DNA from: F1-60-MAGs163 sp046091165
GTDB taxonomy: Bacteria; Actinomycetota; Thermoleophilia; Solirubrobacterales; Solirubrobacteraceae
Assembly: GCA_046091165.1 (NCBI GenBank)
Contig: JBJTBE010000062.1
Location: 1-40,972, forward strand
Length of the DNA stretch: 40,972 nucleotides
Direction of reading: 5' to 3'
Both the position numbers and the translations under genes were made by a program. Below the pieces are notes generated by a model. The model saw only the letters and a program-made list of their open reading frames with translations. It made no database searches and was not told where the DNA came from. Of the stretch, positions 18,917 through 26,501 are shown one piece after another (position 1 is the stretch's first letter; every line of letters begins with the position of its first letter).

Positions 18917-20430
18917 ACAAGACGCCGCCCAGCATCGCCCAGCTTGTGACGATGACGCTCTTCGCGCTCTCGTGCTTCATCCTGCTGCTCTTCCTCTGGG
19001 TCGCCTTCGGTGGTTCCACGCCGCTCAGGCCGGACGGCTACCGGTTCACCGTCCCGTTCAAGGAAGCAGGCCAGCTGGCCCAGGAGGCCGACGTGAGGAT
19101 CTCAGGAGTCCGCGTGGGCACCGTCAAGAAGATCGAGGCCATCCCGGAGACCGGCCGCTCCAACGTGACCGTCCAGGTGCAGCCGGAGTACTCGCCGATT
19201 CCGGTCGACAGCCGCGCGATGCTCCGGGCCAAGACGCTCCTCGGAGAGACCTACCTCGAGCTGACCCCGGGCAACCCGGAGGGCCCGTTCCTGGCCGACA
19301 ACGGGACGCTACCCCAGGGCAACATCAAGCCGAGCGTCGAGCTCGACGAGATCATCCAGGCGTTCGACCCGGCTACGCGCGCCGCCTTCCAGGTCTGGCA
19401 GCAGCAGCAGGCGATCGCCGGCCTGGGCCGTGGCCGCGACATCAACGACGCCTTCGCCGAGTTCGCCCCGCTCGAGCAGGAGGTGACCGTCCTCGGGCAG
19501 ACGCTCAACAGCAACGCGCCGCAGCTGAGCCGCCTGATCAGCAGTACGGGGACGGTCTTCGCCTCCCTGAGCGCCCGCGACACCCAGCTCAGGAGCCTGA
19601 TCGAGAACTCCAACGCCGTCTTCTCGACCACCGCCGAGCGCAACCAGCAGCTGGCCGAGACCTTCGTTGCCCTTCCGGCCTTCCAGCGTGAGTCCCGCCT
19701 GACGCTGACCCGGCTGGTGAGGTTCGCCGACGACACCAACCCGGTGGTCACCCAGCTCCAGCCCGTCGCCCAGCAGCTCAACCCGACGATGAAACAGCTG
19801 AACCGCTTCGCGCCCCAGCTGGACGGTCTTTTCACCGGGCTGGGTCCCGCGATCGACGCGGCGAAGACCGGCCTTCCGGCGACCGACGCCTTCCTCGCCG
19901 AGGCGGCCCCGTTTGTCGGGTCGACCGACACCCTCGCGGCCAACTTCAACCCGCTCTTCCAGTTCCTGAACCCGTACAAGCAGGAGCTGACGGCGTTCGT
20001 CGGCAACGTCTCCGCCGCCACTAACGCCCAGGTCAACCTCCAGGGCAAGCAGGTCAAGTACGCGCGCATCGTCAACCGCTTCGCCCCCGAGGCGCTCGCG
20101 ACCTATCCCGAGCGCGTCAAGTCGATCCGCACAAATCCCTACCCGCTGCCCGGGTCCTTCAACGGCCTCGCGACCTCGTCGATCCCGGTCTACCAGAACG
20201 GGAACTGCACCACCGGCATCTCGCCCGGCCTCTCGGCGTCGGCCGATGCCTCCCTCGGGCCCACACTCTCGGCGAGGGTTCGCGGTTACTCGTTCAACGA
20301 CAACGTCAACACCCTCGGCGACCCCAGCAACGTCGCCGCACCGAGCTGCAACCTCCAGGGTCCGGTCTACGGCGGCAAGTACTTCCCGCAGCTGATCCCG
20401 GGCGCCCGCACGCCCCAGCTGGTTCCCTGA
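18913..20430 (+). CDS. MCE-domain protein, position F
   Basis: A 505-residue MCE protein closing the operon. Its N-terminal helix (about 12-33) contains one Cys (LFALSCF) that does not fit a lipobox. The MCE domain is about 42-120 (YRFTVPFKEAGQLAQEADV, ISGVRVGTVKKI, KTLLGETYLELTPG). The helical region contains Gln-rich repeats (VWQQQQAIAGLGRGRD, LQPVAQQLNPTMKQLN). The C-terminal 150 residues are a separate region with two Cys (NCTTG, SCNLQG) that could form a disulfide outside the membrane. The GTG start overlaps the previous stop by GTGA. A 53-base gap separates it from the next gene, which has its own likely promoter. Confidence 0.92.
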   Translation: MNKTPPSIAQLVTMTLFALSCFILLLFLWVAFGGSTPLRPDGYRFTVPFKEAGQLAQEADVRISGVRVGTVKKIEAIPETGRSNVTVQVQPEYSPIPVDSRAMLRAKTLLGETYLELTPGNPEGPFLADNGTLPQGNIKPSVELDEIIQAFDPATRAAFQVWQQQQAIAGLGRGRDINDAFAEFAPLEQEVTVLGQTLNSNAPQLSRLISSTGTVFASLSARDTQLRSLIENSNAVFSTTAERNQQLAETFVALPAFQRESRLTLTRLVRFADDTNPVVTQLQPVAQQLNPTMKQLNRFAPQLDGLFTGLGPAIDAAKTGLPATDAFLAEAAPFVGSTDTLAANFNPLFQFLNPYKQELTAFVGNVSAATNAQVNLQGKQVKYARIVNRFAPEALATYPERVKSIRTNPYPLPGSFNGLATSSIPVYQNGNCTTGISPGLSASADASLGPTLSARVRGYSFNDNVNTLGDPSNVAAPSCNLQGPVYGGKYFPQLIPGARTPQLVP

Positions 20431-20470
20431 CCGGGGCCTTTCGGCCGGCGCCCCCGGCACTGCGCGGCGC

Positions 20471-20476
20471 TAGGTT
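20471..20476 (+). promoter_or_regulatory. Candidate -10 for the RND transporter gene
   Basis: TAGGTT ends 7 bases before ATG 20484, which has no ribosome-binding site. This suggests a leaderless transcript independent of the upstream mce operon. No clear -35 element is visible. Confidence 0.4.
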
Positions 20477-20483
20477 GCGGGCC

Positions 20484-23087
20484 ATGCTGAAACGGCTGCT
20501 CTCGGCGGTCATGGGGCTCGCCTGCCGGCGCCCGCTGATCGTCGGTGCCACCGTGCTGGTGCTGGCCATTGCCGGTGGCGTCCTGGCCCTCAGGATGCAG
20601 CCGACGGCCGAGACCCGGACGCTGGTGGGTCCCTCGACACCCGGCTACCAGGCCACCGAAGACCTCGGCCGCACCTTCGGGAGCGACGCGGTCTACGTCT
20701 TCATCCGCGAGCCGGTGACCGACCTCGTGCTCACCGAGGACCTGGGCAAGGCTGCTGCGCTGGAGAGCTGCCTGGCCGGCAGCGTGCAGGGAGCCGACGC
20801 CCCGGGCGGCGCCGGCGGGCCCTGCTCCCGGATGGCCCGCAAGCGCTGGGCGAAGGTCGTCTTCGGGCCGGGAACGTTCATCACCGAGGCGGCAGGCCAG
20901 GTGACCGGGCAGCTGCGGCTCATCACCGAGCAGGCGACCCGGGAGGCTGCCGAGTCCGGCCGGCGCGCCTACCGCCAGGCGATCGCCCGGGGGGAAGGCC
21001 CCGACGCGGCCCGGGCGGCCCGCGCCCGGGCCCAGGACGCGGCCAACCAGGAGCTCGCCGGCCTGCTGGTTCCCCTCGCCCTGCGCTACGGGCTCACGTC
21101 GGTTCCGCGGCTCGACGACCCCAGGTTCATCGCCCGGCTCGTCTTCGACTCGCGGCGCCCGGCCGGCACCCCGAAGGCCCGCTTTGCCGCGCTCTTCCCC
21201 GGGCGGGACGGCGCCCTGATCCAGGTGCGCCTTCGCAGCGGGCTCTCGGAGCAGCAGCGCCGCGAGGCGATCTCCGACATACGCGCCGCGGTGGCGATGC
21301 CGGAGTGGGAGCTCCGTTCCGGAGGCTACGAGGTGACCGGGGTGCCGGTGCTGGTCGAGGAGCTGACCGACTCGATCTCGCGATCGATCCTGGTCCTGCT
21401 GATCGCCGCCGCCCTGGTAATGGCGATCACGCTGGGGATCGTCTTCCGGTCCCGGCTGAGGCTTGTGCCGCTCCTGGTGGCGCTGGCGGCCACGGGGCTG
21501 ACCTTCGGGGTGCTGGCGGTGAGCGGCCTCTCCCTGACGATGGCCTCGATCGCGGTGATCCCGATCCTGATCGGGCTGGCCGTGGACTACGCGATCCAGC
21601 TCCAGTCCCGTACCGAGGAAGGGGGAGAGCCCCTGCCGGAAGCGATCGAGCGGGTGTCCCGGCGCGGCGCCCCGACGATCATCGCCGCCGCGACGGCCAC
21701 CGCCGCCGGCTTTCTCGTGCTCACGCTGTCGCCGATGCCGATGGTGCGCGGCTTCGGGATCCTGCTGGTGGTGGGGATCGTCCTCGCCGTGGTCTGCGCC
21801 CTGACCCTCGGGGTCGCTGCTCAGGCCCTGGCCGCCGGGCGGACGGCGCCGTCTGCGGTCCGGGCGGCGGGCGCGGCCTGGCGGGAGGCCGGCGAGATAG
21901 TCGGCGGCCTCGGGCCGGTGCGCTGGATCTCCTCCAGGGCGGCCAGGGCCGGGCGCCAAACCCTCGACCTGGGGTTGAGATATCCCGGCCGCTTCCTTGC
22001 GGCGGCCCTGGCGCTGGCGGTGATCGGGTGGGCGGCCGAGACGCAGCTGAAGGTCGAGTCCGATATCCAGCGGCTGGTTCCCTCCTCGCTGCCCGCCCTT
22101 GGCGGCCTTCAGGACCTCCAGAAGACCAGCGGCGTCGGCGGCGAGGTGAACGTCCTGGTCGAGGCCCCGGACATCTCGGACCCGAAGGTCGTCGCCTGGA
22201 TGACCGAGTACCAGCAGCGGGTGCTGCAGAAGGCCGGCTACGACCCGGCCCGCGGCTGCCGCGGAGCCGACCTCTGCCCGGCCTTCTCCCTTCCCGACCT
22301 CTTCACCAGCCCCGAGACCCTGAGCTCGGAACGCAGGGTCGACGCGCTGCTGGAGGCGATCCCGCCGTACCTGCGCCAGAACGTCATCTCCCAGGACGGG
22401 AAGGCGGCGACGCTCGGCTTCGGCCTGCGCCTGATGGGCCTGGACCGCCAGTACGAGGTGCTCAAGGAGATGGAGGCCGAGCTCGACCCGCCACCCGGCG
22501 TGCGGGCGAGGCTCGCCGGCCTGCCGGTACTCACCGCGGCCGCCAACGACGAGTTGGCATCGCCCGAGCGGCGCGTGATCAACATCTTCGGCGGCCTGCT
22601 GGCGGTGGCGCTGGTGCTGCTGGTCGCCTTCCGCAGCGTGCGACGCGCCCTGGTTCCCCTGGTGCCGATCGTCCTGGCCACCGGCTGGTCGGCGCTGGTC
22701 CTGTTCATCACCCGGATCGACCTGAACCCGCTCTCGGTGGTTCTCGGGACCCTGGTGATCGCTATCGCCACCGAGTTCAGCGTGCTGCTCAGCGAGCGCT
22801 ACCGGCAGGAGCGCTCCGACGGAAGCGGGGTGGAGGAGGCGCTTCGCCGCACCTACCGCTCCACCGGCTCGGCGGTGCTCGCCTCCGGCGTGACCGCGAT
22901 AGCCGGCTTCGCCGTGCTCGTCCTGTCGGACATCCGCATGCTGCGCGACTTCGGCCTCGTGACGGTGATCGACCTGAGCGTGGCGCTCTTCGGTGTCCTG
23001 ATCGTCCTGCCCGCGGTGCTGGTCCTCGCCGAGCCGGGAGCCCTCAGGGAACGGCTCTCCTCCTGGCGGGGGGTTACCGAGCCGTGA
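20484..23087 (+). CDS. RND/MMPL-family transporter (HpnN-like)
   Basis: An 867-residue exporter with the two-fold RND layout: one helix (about 17-37), a large extracytoplasmic domain (about 38-290), five helices, a cytosolic linker, then a second helix (about 500), a second external domain and five more helices. The first proton-relay site is visible in IPILIGLAVDYAIQLQSR. The matching place in the second half reads IAIATEFSVLLSERYRQ, with Glu where most relatives have Asp. Substrates of this superfamily in actinobacteria are often lipids, and location just after the mce operon supports lipid traffic (inference). A TTG at 20475 is possible, but ATG 20484 fits the upstream TAGGTT. The stop overlaps the next start by GTGA. 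Confidence 0.88.
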   Translation: MLKRLLSAVMGLACRRPLIVGATVLVLAIAGGVLALRMQPTAETRTLVGPSTPGYQATEDLGRTFGSDAVYVFIREPVTDLVLTEDLGKAAALESCLAGSVQGADAPGGAGGPCSRMARKRWAKVVFGPGTFITEAAGQVTGQLRLITEQATREAAESGRRAYRQAIARGEGPDAARAARARAQDAANQELAGLLVPLALRYGLTSVPRLDDPRFIARLVFDSRRPAGTPKARFAALFPGRDGALIQVRLRSGLSEQQRREAISDIRAAVAMPEWELRSGGYEVTGVPVLVEELTDSISRSILVLLIAAALVMAITLGIVFRSRLRLVPLLVALAATGLTFGVLAVSGLSLTMASIAVIPILIGLAVDYAIQLQSRTEEGGEPLPEAIERVSRRGAPTIIAAATATAAGFLVLTLSPMPMVRGFGILLVVGIVLAVVCALTLGVAAQALAAGRTAPSAVRAAGAAWREAGEIVGGLGPVRWISSRAARAGRQTLDLGLRYPGRFLAAALALAVIGWAAETQLKVESDIQRLVPSSLPALGGLQDLQKTSGVGGEVNVLVEAPDISDPKVVAWMTEYQQRVLQKAGYDPARGCRGADLCPAFSLPDLFTSPETLSSERRVDALLEAIPPYLRQNVISQDGKAATLGFGLRLMGLDRQYEVLKEMEAELDPPPGVRARLAGLPVLTAAANDELASPERRVINIFGGLLAVALVLLVAFRSVRRALVPLVPIVLATGWSALVLFITRIDLNPLSVVLGTLVIAIATEFSVLLSERYRQERSDGSGVEEALRRTYRSTGSAVLASGVTAIAGFAVLVLSDIRMLRDFGLVTVIDLSVALFGVLIVLPAVLVLAEPGALRERLSSWRGVTEP

Positions 23088-23752
23088 GCGGGGAGGCGCA
23101 GCCGCCGGGCCAGGCGCCGGGCGACGAGCCGGCCCCGAGGCGCCGGCCGCTGGTGGCCACCGTGCTCCCGCTCATCGCCCTGGCCGCGCTGCTGGGCTGG
23201 GTGGCCTGGACCGGCATCAAGACCGACTCCGGCTCCTCCCGCGGGCCCGAGCCGGGAACCCCGATGCCTCCATTCGCCGCGCCGATCGCCGCCTCTTCGC
23301 TGGAGGGCGACGTGAACGTCGCCCGGACCGGCGGCGAGGGAGCCGCCGGCCGGCGGCCGGCCTGCGAGGTTCGCGGGCCCAGCGTCCTCAACTCGTGCGA
23401 CCTGGTGGCCGACGGGCCGGCAGCGATCGCCTTCATTACCTCCGGTGACCGGCAGTGCGCCGACGAGCTCACGCGGCTGGAGCGCCAGGCCCGGGGAACG
23501 GGGGTGCAGGTGGCGGGGGTGATCGTGCGCGGAAAGCGCGACGAGGCCCGGCGCCTGGTGGCTGCCCGCCGCTGGCGGGCGCCGGTGGCCTGGGACCGCG
23601 ACGGAGTGCTCGCCAACCTCTACGGGGTCGCCGTCTGCCCGCAGGTCGTCTACCTGCAGCGGGGAGGCACGGTCCAGGGGGTTGCCGTCGGCACTTCGAC
23701 ACCGGCCGCCACCCGGCAGGCCCTCTCGCGACTCTCGGAGCGCGGTTCGTGA
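23084..23752 (+). CDS. Membrane-anchored thioredoxin-fold protein with incomplete active site
   Basis: A 222-residue protein with a proline-rich cytosolic N-end, one membrane helix (23-42) and an external domain resembling TlpA-like redoxins: a strand before the active site (AIAFITSGDRQC), a second strand VQVAGVIVRG, and a cis-Pro strand CPQVVYLQRGG. Where TlpA proteins have CxxC, the aligned residues are DRQC, so only the second cysteine remains. Another Cys directly precedes the cis-Pro, and two more (PACEV, NSCDL) lie earlier. It may be a one-Cys redoxin or a non-catalytic partner. GTG 23084 overlaps the transporter's stop (GTGA), and its own stop overlaps the next gene the same way, so all three are probably made together. 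Confidence 0.75.
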   Translation: MSGEAQPPGQAPGDEPAPRRRPLVATVLPLIALAALLGWVAWTGIKTDSGSSRGPEPGTPMPPFAAPIAASSLEGDVNVARTGGEGAAGRRPACEVRGPSVLNSCDLVADGPAAIAFITSGDRQCADELTRLERQARGTGVQVAGVIVRGKRDEARRLVAARRWRAPVAWDRDGVLANLYGVAVCPQVVYLQRGGTVQGVAVGTSTPAATRQALSRLSERGS

Positions 23753-24387
23753 CGCCGGAGGAAGGCGGCGGCTGGGTCGACCCGATCCTGGCGGAGGAGT
23801 TCCCGGGGCTGGCGCTCGCGGTTCGTTCCTGCCCCGGGCCGGTGCCCGGCGATCCCGGGGTAACCGAGCGGCTGGCAGCGGTCGCCAGCCGTATCCGCGG
23901 GCGCTCGGCGATCGAGATGCGGCGCGAGACCGTCCCGGCCGCCTACCGGGCCTTCTACCGGCAGGTGGGGCTCGACCCGGACGTCGAGATGACTCCCGTG
24001 GAGGCGGCGATCGGCCGGCGGCTCTTCGACGGCGGCGTCAAGCCCGCAGGCCCGCTGCGGGCCGCGCTGGAACTCGCGGTCCTGGAGACCGGCGCCCCGG
24101 TCTGCGCGCTGGACGCCGGAGAGCTCGTCGGAGCACCCGGGATCAGGGCGTCCCTGCCCGGCGAGGGGCTGGACGGCCCCCAGGGGTTTCCCGTCCGGGC
24201 GCCCGGGCGCCTGGTCGTCGCCGACGAGGCCGGGCCGCTCTGCCTGCTCTTCGGCGAGGCTTACGGCCGGTGCGCTCCCTCGCCCTCTTCCCCGGAGCTG
24301 CTCCTGGTGGCGACCGGGGTGCCCGGTGTTGCCCCGATGGTGCTCGACGAGGCCCTGGACATCGCCGCCGGCGCATTGGGCGTGTAG
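23749..24387 (+). CDS. Stand-alone B3/B4 domain protein (COG3382-like)
   Basis: A 212-residue protein consisting of the B3/B4 domain found in phenylalanyl-tRNA synthetase beta subunits, without the rest of that enzyme. Recognisable blocks are AIEMRRETVPAAYRAFYRQVGLDP with the following TPVEAAIGRRLFDGG, the strand GAPVCALDAGEL, and the late FGEAYGRCAPS. In the synthetase this domain edits mischarged tRNA, and free-standing versions are presumed to bind tRNA or amino acids, but their role is not settled. GTG 23749 overlaps the redoxin stop by GTGA. The link to a membrane exporter operon is unexpected. Confidence 0.8.
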   Translation: MTPEEGGGWVDPILAEEFPGLALAVRSCPGPVPGDPGVTERLAAVASRIRGRSAIEMRRETVPAAYRAFYRQVGLDPDVEMTPVEAAIGRRLFDGGVKPAGPLRAALELAVLETGAPVCALDAGELVGAPGIRASLPGEGLDGPQGFPVRAPGRLVVADEAGPLCLLFGEAYGRCAPSPSSPELLLVATGVPGVAPMVLDEALDIAAGALGV

Positions 24388-24403
24388 GCGCCCCCAACCC
24401 GGT

Positions 24404-24409
24404 TAGAAT
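24404..24409 (+). promoter_or_regulatory. Candidate -10 of a leaderless transcript (24416 gene)
   Basis: TAGAAT ends 6 bases before ATG 24416. The gene has no Shine-Dalgarno sequence, so transcription starting at the A of ATG is likely. No good -35 element is seen. Confidence 0.5.
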
Positions 24410-24415
24410 CACCGC

Positions 24416-24910
24416 ATGGAGGTGCTTATCGATGCGGAGGTGGAAGTCCAGCGGCGCCCTGCGCCGTCGTTGCCCCGTCCTGCCGGGACCGGCGAGGCCC
24501 AGGCACGGCGCTCCCTGAGGCGACAGGTGGCCCGGCTGGAGTCCCGGCTGGCCGATACCGTCTGCGCCGCCTTCCCCGAGAAGCTCGAGCTGAACCCGCT
24601 GCCCGGGCGCAGCGAGGCCCGCATACTCGACCTCGGGGAGCTCGAAGAGCTGCGCGACCACCTCATAGACCGGCTGGGAGAGGCCCGCCGGCAGCTCTCC
24701 GTCCTCACCGGGCGCCAGGAGGAGGCCCGGGCCCGACTGGAGCGGATGCTGCTGGACCCGGCGGGTAATCGGCGCGAGCGGATCAGCCAGCGTGAGCTCG
24801 GCGAGCCGGGGTGCGGCGTATGGAGCGTCGCGCCGCGCGTAGGGATCATCGGCCGGATGATGGGCTGGTGGCAGGTAAAGCTCTCGTCGGGCTGCCCGTT
24901 AGCCACCTGA
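24416..24910 (+). CDS. Uncharacterised protein with central coiled coil
   Basis: A 164-residue soluble protein I cannot assign to a family. Residues about 28-115 are strongly helical and charged (SLRRQVARLESRLAD, LGELEELRDHLIDRL, RQEEARARLERMLLD), consistent with a coiled coil. The last 30 residues are different in character: GVWSVAPRVGIIGRMMGW and KLSSGCPLAT, aromatic and hydrophobic, which might bind a membrane or partner. It appears to begin a new leaderless transcript (TAGAAT 6 bases before ATG). The next gene begins one base after its stop, so the two are likely one operon. Confidence 0.7.
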   Translation: MEVLIDAEVEVQRRPAPSLPRPAGTGEAQARRSLRRQVARLESRLADTVCAAFPEKLELNPLPGRSEARILDLGELEELRDHLIDRLGEARRQLSVLTGRQEEARARLERMLLDPAGNRRERISQRELGEPGCGVWSVAPRVGIIGRMMGWWQVKLSSGCPLAT

Positions 24911-24911
24911 C

Positions 24912-25397
24912 ATGGGACGCCGCAGCCGCAAGCGGGGCGGAGAGGGACCGGCGCCGGAGGGTGCGTCCGGGTCGCCACGGCCCGGCTCGCCGGCGCCCGG
25001 CCGGGCATCGAGGCGGGCGCGGCTGGACGAGGCCCCCAGGCCCCCGTGGGCCCCGGTGCCCCTCACCGAGATCTGCATCCTGGGCGGAGCGGTCCTGATG
25101 GTCGTCGGCCTCGTAGGCGGCGGCTCGTCCCGCGGCCTGCTGCTCGGCTTCGGCTTTGCCCTCGTCTTCCTGGCCACCATCGAGATGGCCCTCCGCGAGC
25201 ACCTGGCCGGCTACCGCTCCCATTCGGCCCTGATCGCCGGCTGCGCCGCCGCCGTGGCCCTGGGCGCCGCGGCCCTGCTGGCCGGCCTTCCGCGCATTGC
25301 CCTGGCGGCGGTGGCCGCCGTGGTGTTCGTGGCCGTATTCGTGATGATGAGGTCGATCTTCAAGAGCCGCGCCGGAGGAATGTCATGGAGAGCCTGA
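24912..25397 (+). CDS. Four-helix membrane protein of unknown function
   Basis: A 161-residue protein with a Gly/Pro/Arg-rich cytosolic N-terminal 45 residues followed by four membrane helices (about 53-70, 74-92, 103-122 and 126-145) and a short basic end. I recognise no family. The highly charged N-end and short loops resemble small actinobacterial membrane proteins annotated as hypothetical. Start ATG 24912 is one base beyond the previous stop. The 3' end overlaps the next gene by 13 bases. Confidence 0.7.
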   Translation: MGRRSRKRGGEGPAPEGASGSPRPGSPAPGRASRRARLDEAPRPPWAPVPLTEICILGGAVLMVVGLVGGGSSRGLLLGFGFALVFLATIEMALREHLAGYRSHSALIAGCAAAVALGAAALLAGLPRIALAAVAAVVFVAVFVMMRSIFKSRAGGMSWRA

Positions 25398-25852
25398 GCC
25401 AGGAACCGCCGCCCCAGGGAGCGCCGGTGCCGCTGGCCGCCCCTTCGCTGAAGGTCCTGGGCCTCCATCATGCGACCCTGATCAGCTCCGACCTCGACCA
25501 GACCACCGCCTTCTACCGCGACCTCCTGGGTTTCACGCTGGTTCGCGAGACGGTCAACGAGGACGACCCGGGCACCCGGCACTTCTGGTTTGCCGCCGAC
25601 CCGGCCGACCCCTCGGGCCTGCAGCTCTCCTTCCTCGAGTACCCGCAGATGGAGCCGGCAGCCCAGGGGACCGGCGCCGTGCACCACCTCGCACTGCGCG
25701 TCGGCTCACCGGCCGAGGTCGTCGCCTGGCGCGACTACCTGCAGTCCCGGGAGATCCCGACGACGCTGCTGCACGAACGCGGGGGCCTCACCTCGGTCTA
25801 TCTCCGTGACCCCGACGGCCACATCCTCGAGATCGTGGCCGACGCCGCCTGA
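25385..25852 (+). CDS. VOC (glyoxalase/dioxygenase superfamily) protein
   Basis: A 155-residue metalloenzyme of the vicinal oxygen chelate fold, with two beta-alpha-beta-beta-beta modules. Likely metal ligands are the His pair in LGLHHATL at about residues 27-28, a second His in AVHHLALRV, and the Glu in DPDGHILEIVAD. The pattern FYRDLLGFTLVRETV with VYLRDPDGHILEI is typical of ring-cleaving dioxygenase or glyoxalase-like members; substrate cannot be told. ATG 25385 has GGAGGAA just upstream and overlaps the previous gene by 13 bases. It is convergent with the next gene. Confidence 0.88.
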   Translation: MESLSQEPPPQGAPVPLAAPSLKVLGLHHATLISSDLDQTTAFYRDLLGFTLVRETVNEDDPGTRHFWFAADPADPSGLQLSFLEYPQMEPAAQGTGAVHHLALRVGSPAEVVAWRDYLQSREIPTTLLHERGGLTSVYLRDPDGHILEIVADAA

Positions 25853-25870
25853 GCCGGCGGCCCCGTCGGG

Positions 25871-26215
25871 CTAGCGGGCCAGCTGCTCGGCGAGGGCCGA
25901 GCGCTGGCGGTCGGTAAGGGCGCCGATCGCCTTCTGCTCGGGGACCGGGATGGCCTGCAGCAGGCGCCGGCAGCGCGTTCGGCCCCAGCGCCGCTGGCTG
26001 GTGATCAGGTCCGAGACGCTCATCGACTCGGCCTCCCACGGGCAGTCAAGGATCACGTCTGCGGCCGAAACCTTTCCGGCGGCGACCTGGCGCGTGAGCT
26101 CGGCTCGCGCGAGCCTGACCGTGTTGGCGCGCTCCAGGGCCTGGAGATGCTGCGGCGTGTCCGGTCCGTTTCCCTTGCCGGTGGCCGACTTCTTTCCCTT
26201 GACTGTCTGCGTCAT
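25871..26215 (-). CDS. mihF: Actinobacterial integration host factor (mIHF-like)
   Basis: A 114-residue nucleoid-associated DNA-binding protein. The C-terminal 90 residues match mycobacterial mIHF in layout: an N-terminal helix (ALERANTVRLARAELTRQVAAGKVSAADVI) followed by a helix-two-turn-helix (MSVSDLITSQRRWGRTRCRRLLQAIPV) and the ending IGALTDRQRSALAEQL. The first 25 residues are a Lys/Gly/Thr-rich extension. The protein bends DNA and supports phage integration and chromosome organisation in relatives; here the role is inferred from family. ATG 26215 has GGAGGAACA directly upstream. A longer reading to 26398 lacks similarity. A small GC hairpin (26227-26240) sits just before the ribosome site. 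Confidence 0.85.
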   Translation of the reverse strand: MTQTVKGKKSATGKGNGPDTPQHLQALERANTVRLARAELTRQVAAGKVSAADVILDCPWEAESMSVSDLITSQRRWGRTRCRRLLQAIPVPEQKAIGALTDRQRSALAEQLAR

Positions 26216-26501
26216 TGTTCCTCCGAGCCGCCGGGGCGGCAGGTCGCACGAAAAAGGCTGGTTGTTCAGACGCCCCCCAACAGGGGCCGGAAGCTTTGTG
26301 CGCCGGGGCCGACCCTCTGCGGTCACGACCCCCTGTAGGCCCGGACCGCATCTACTTCGCCCCCGCCGACGTATGTCGTTGGCGTCTGCCGGCAACATAG
26401 GAAAAAAACCGCGGCGGCGTCAACATCGCCGTAACAAAACCGCCGCTCAGAGCGGCGAAAATCGGGTGCCCGAATCGGGTAGGCCGAGGCTCCGAACCGG
26501 G
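26216..26501. promoter_or_regulatory. 286-base gap upstream of the mIHF gene
   Basis: This stretch holds the mIHF leader and promoter and the end of the oxoamine synthase transcript. Visible: the GGAGGAA ribosome site, a GCCGC/GCGGC hairpin beside it (26227-26240), an A-run at 26402-26408, and the terminator at 26436-26457. No -35/-10 pair stands out and no short gene is convincing. The long leader fits an abundant, regulated nucleoid protein. Confidence 0.5.
26436..26457 (-). terminator. Rho-independent terminator of the oxoamine synthase gene
   Basis: On the minus strand a 7-base stem CGCCGCT/AGCGGCG with a 3-base loop is followed by GTTTTG. It lies about 45 bases past the stop of the gene at 26502-27806. 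Of the hairpins in the window, this is the one with the clearest T-tract. Confidence 0.7.

Noticed and set aside
20431..20483. A terminator between the last MCE gene and the RND gene
   Set aside because: Only a weak GGCC/GGCC hairpin around TTTC is present, too short to call.
26338..26435. A promoter for mIHF built from TTGCCG and TACGTC on the minus strand
   Set aside because: The spacing is only just acceptable and neither box is close to consensus. I left it out as a feature.
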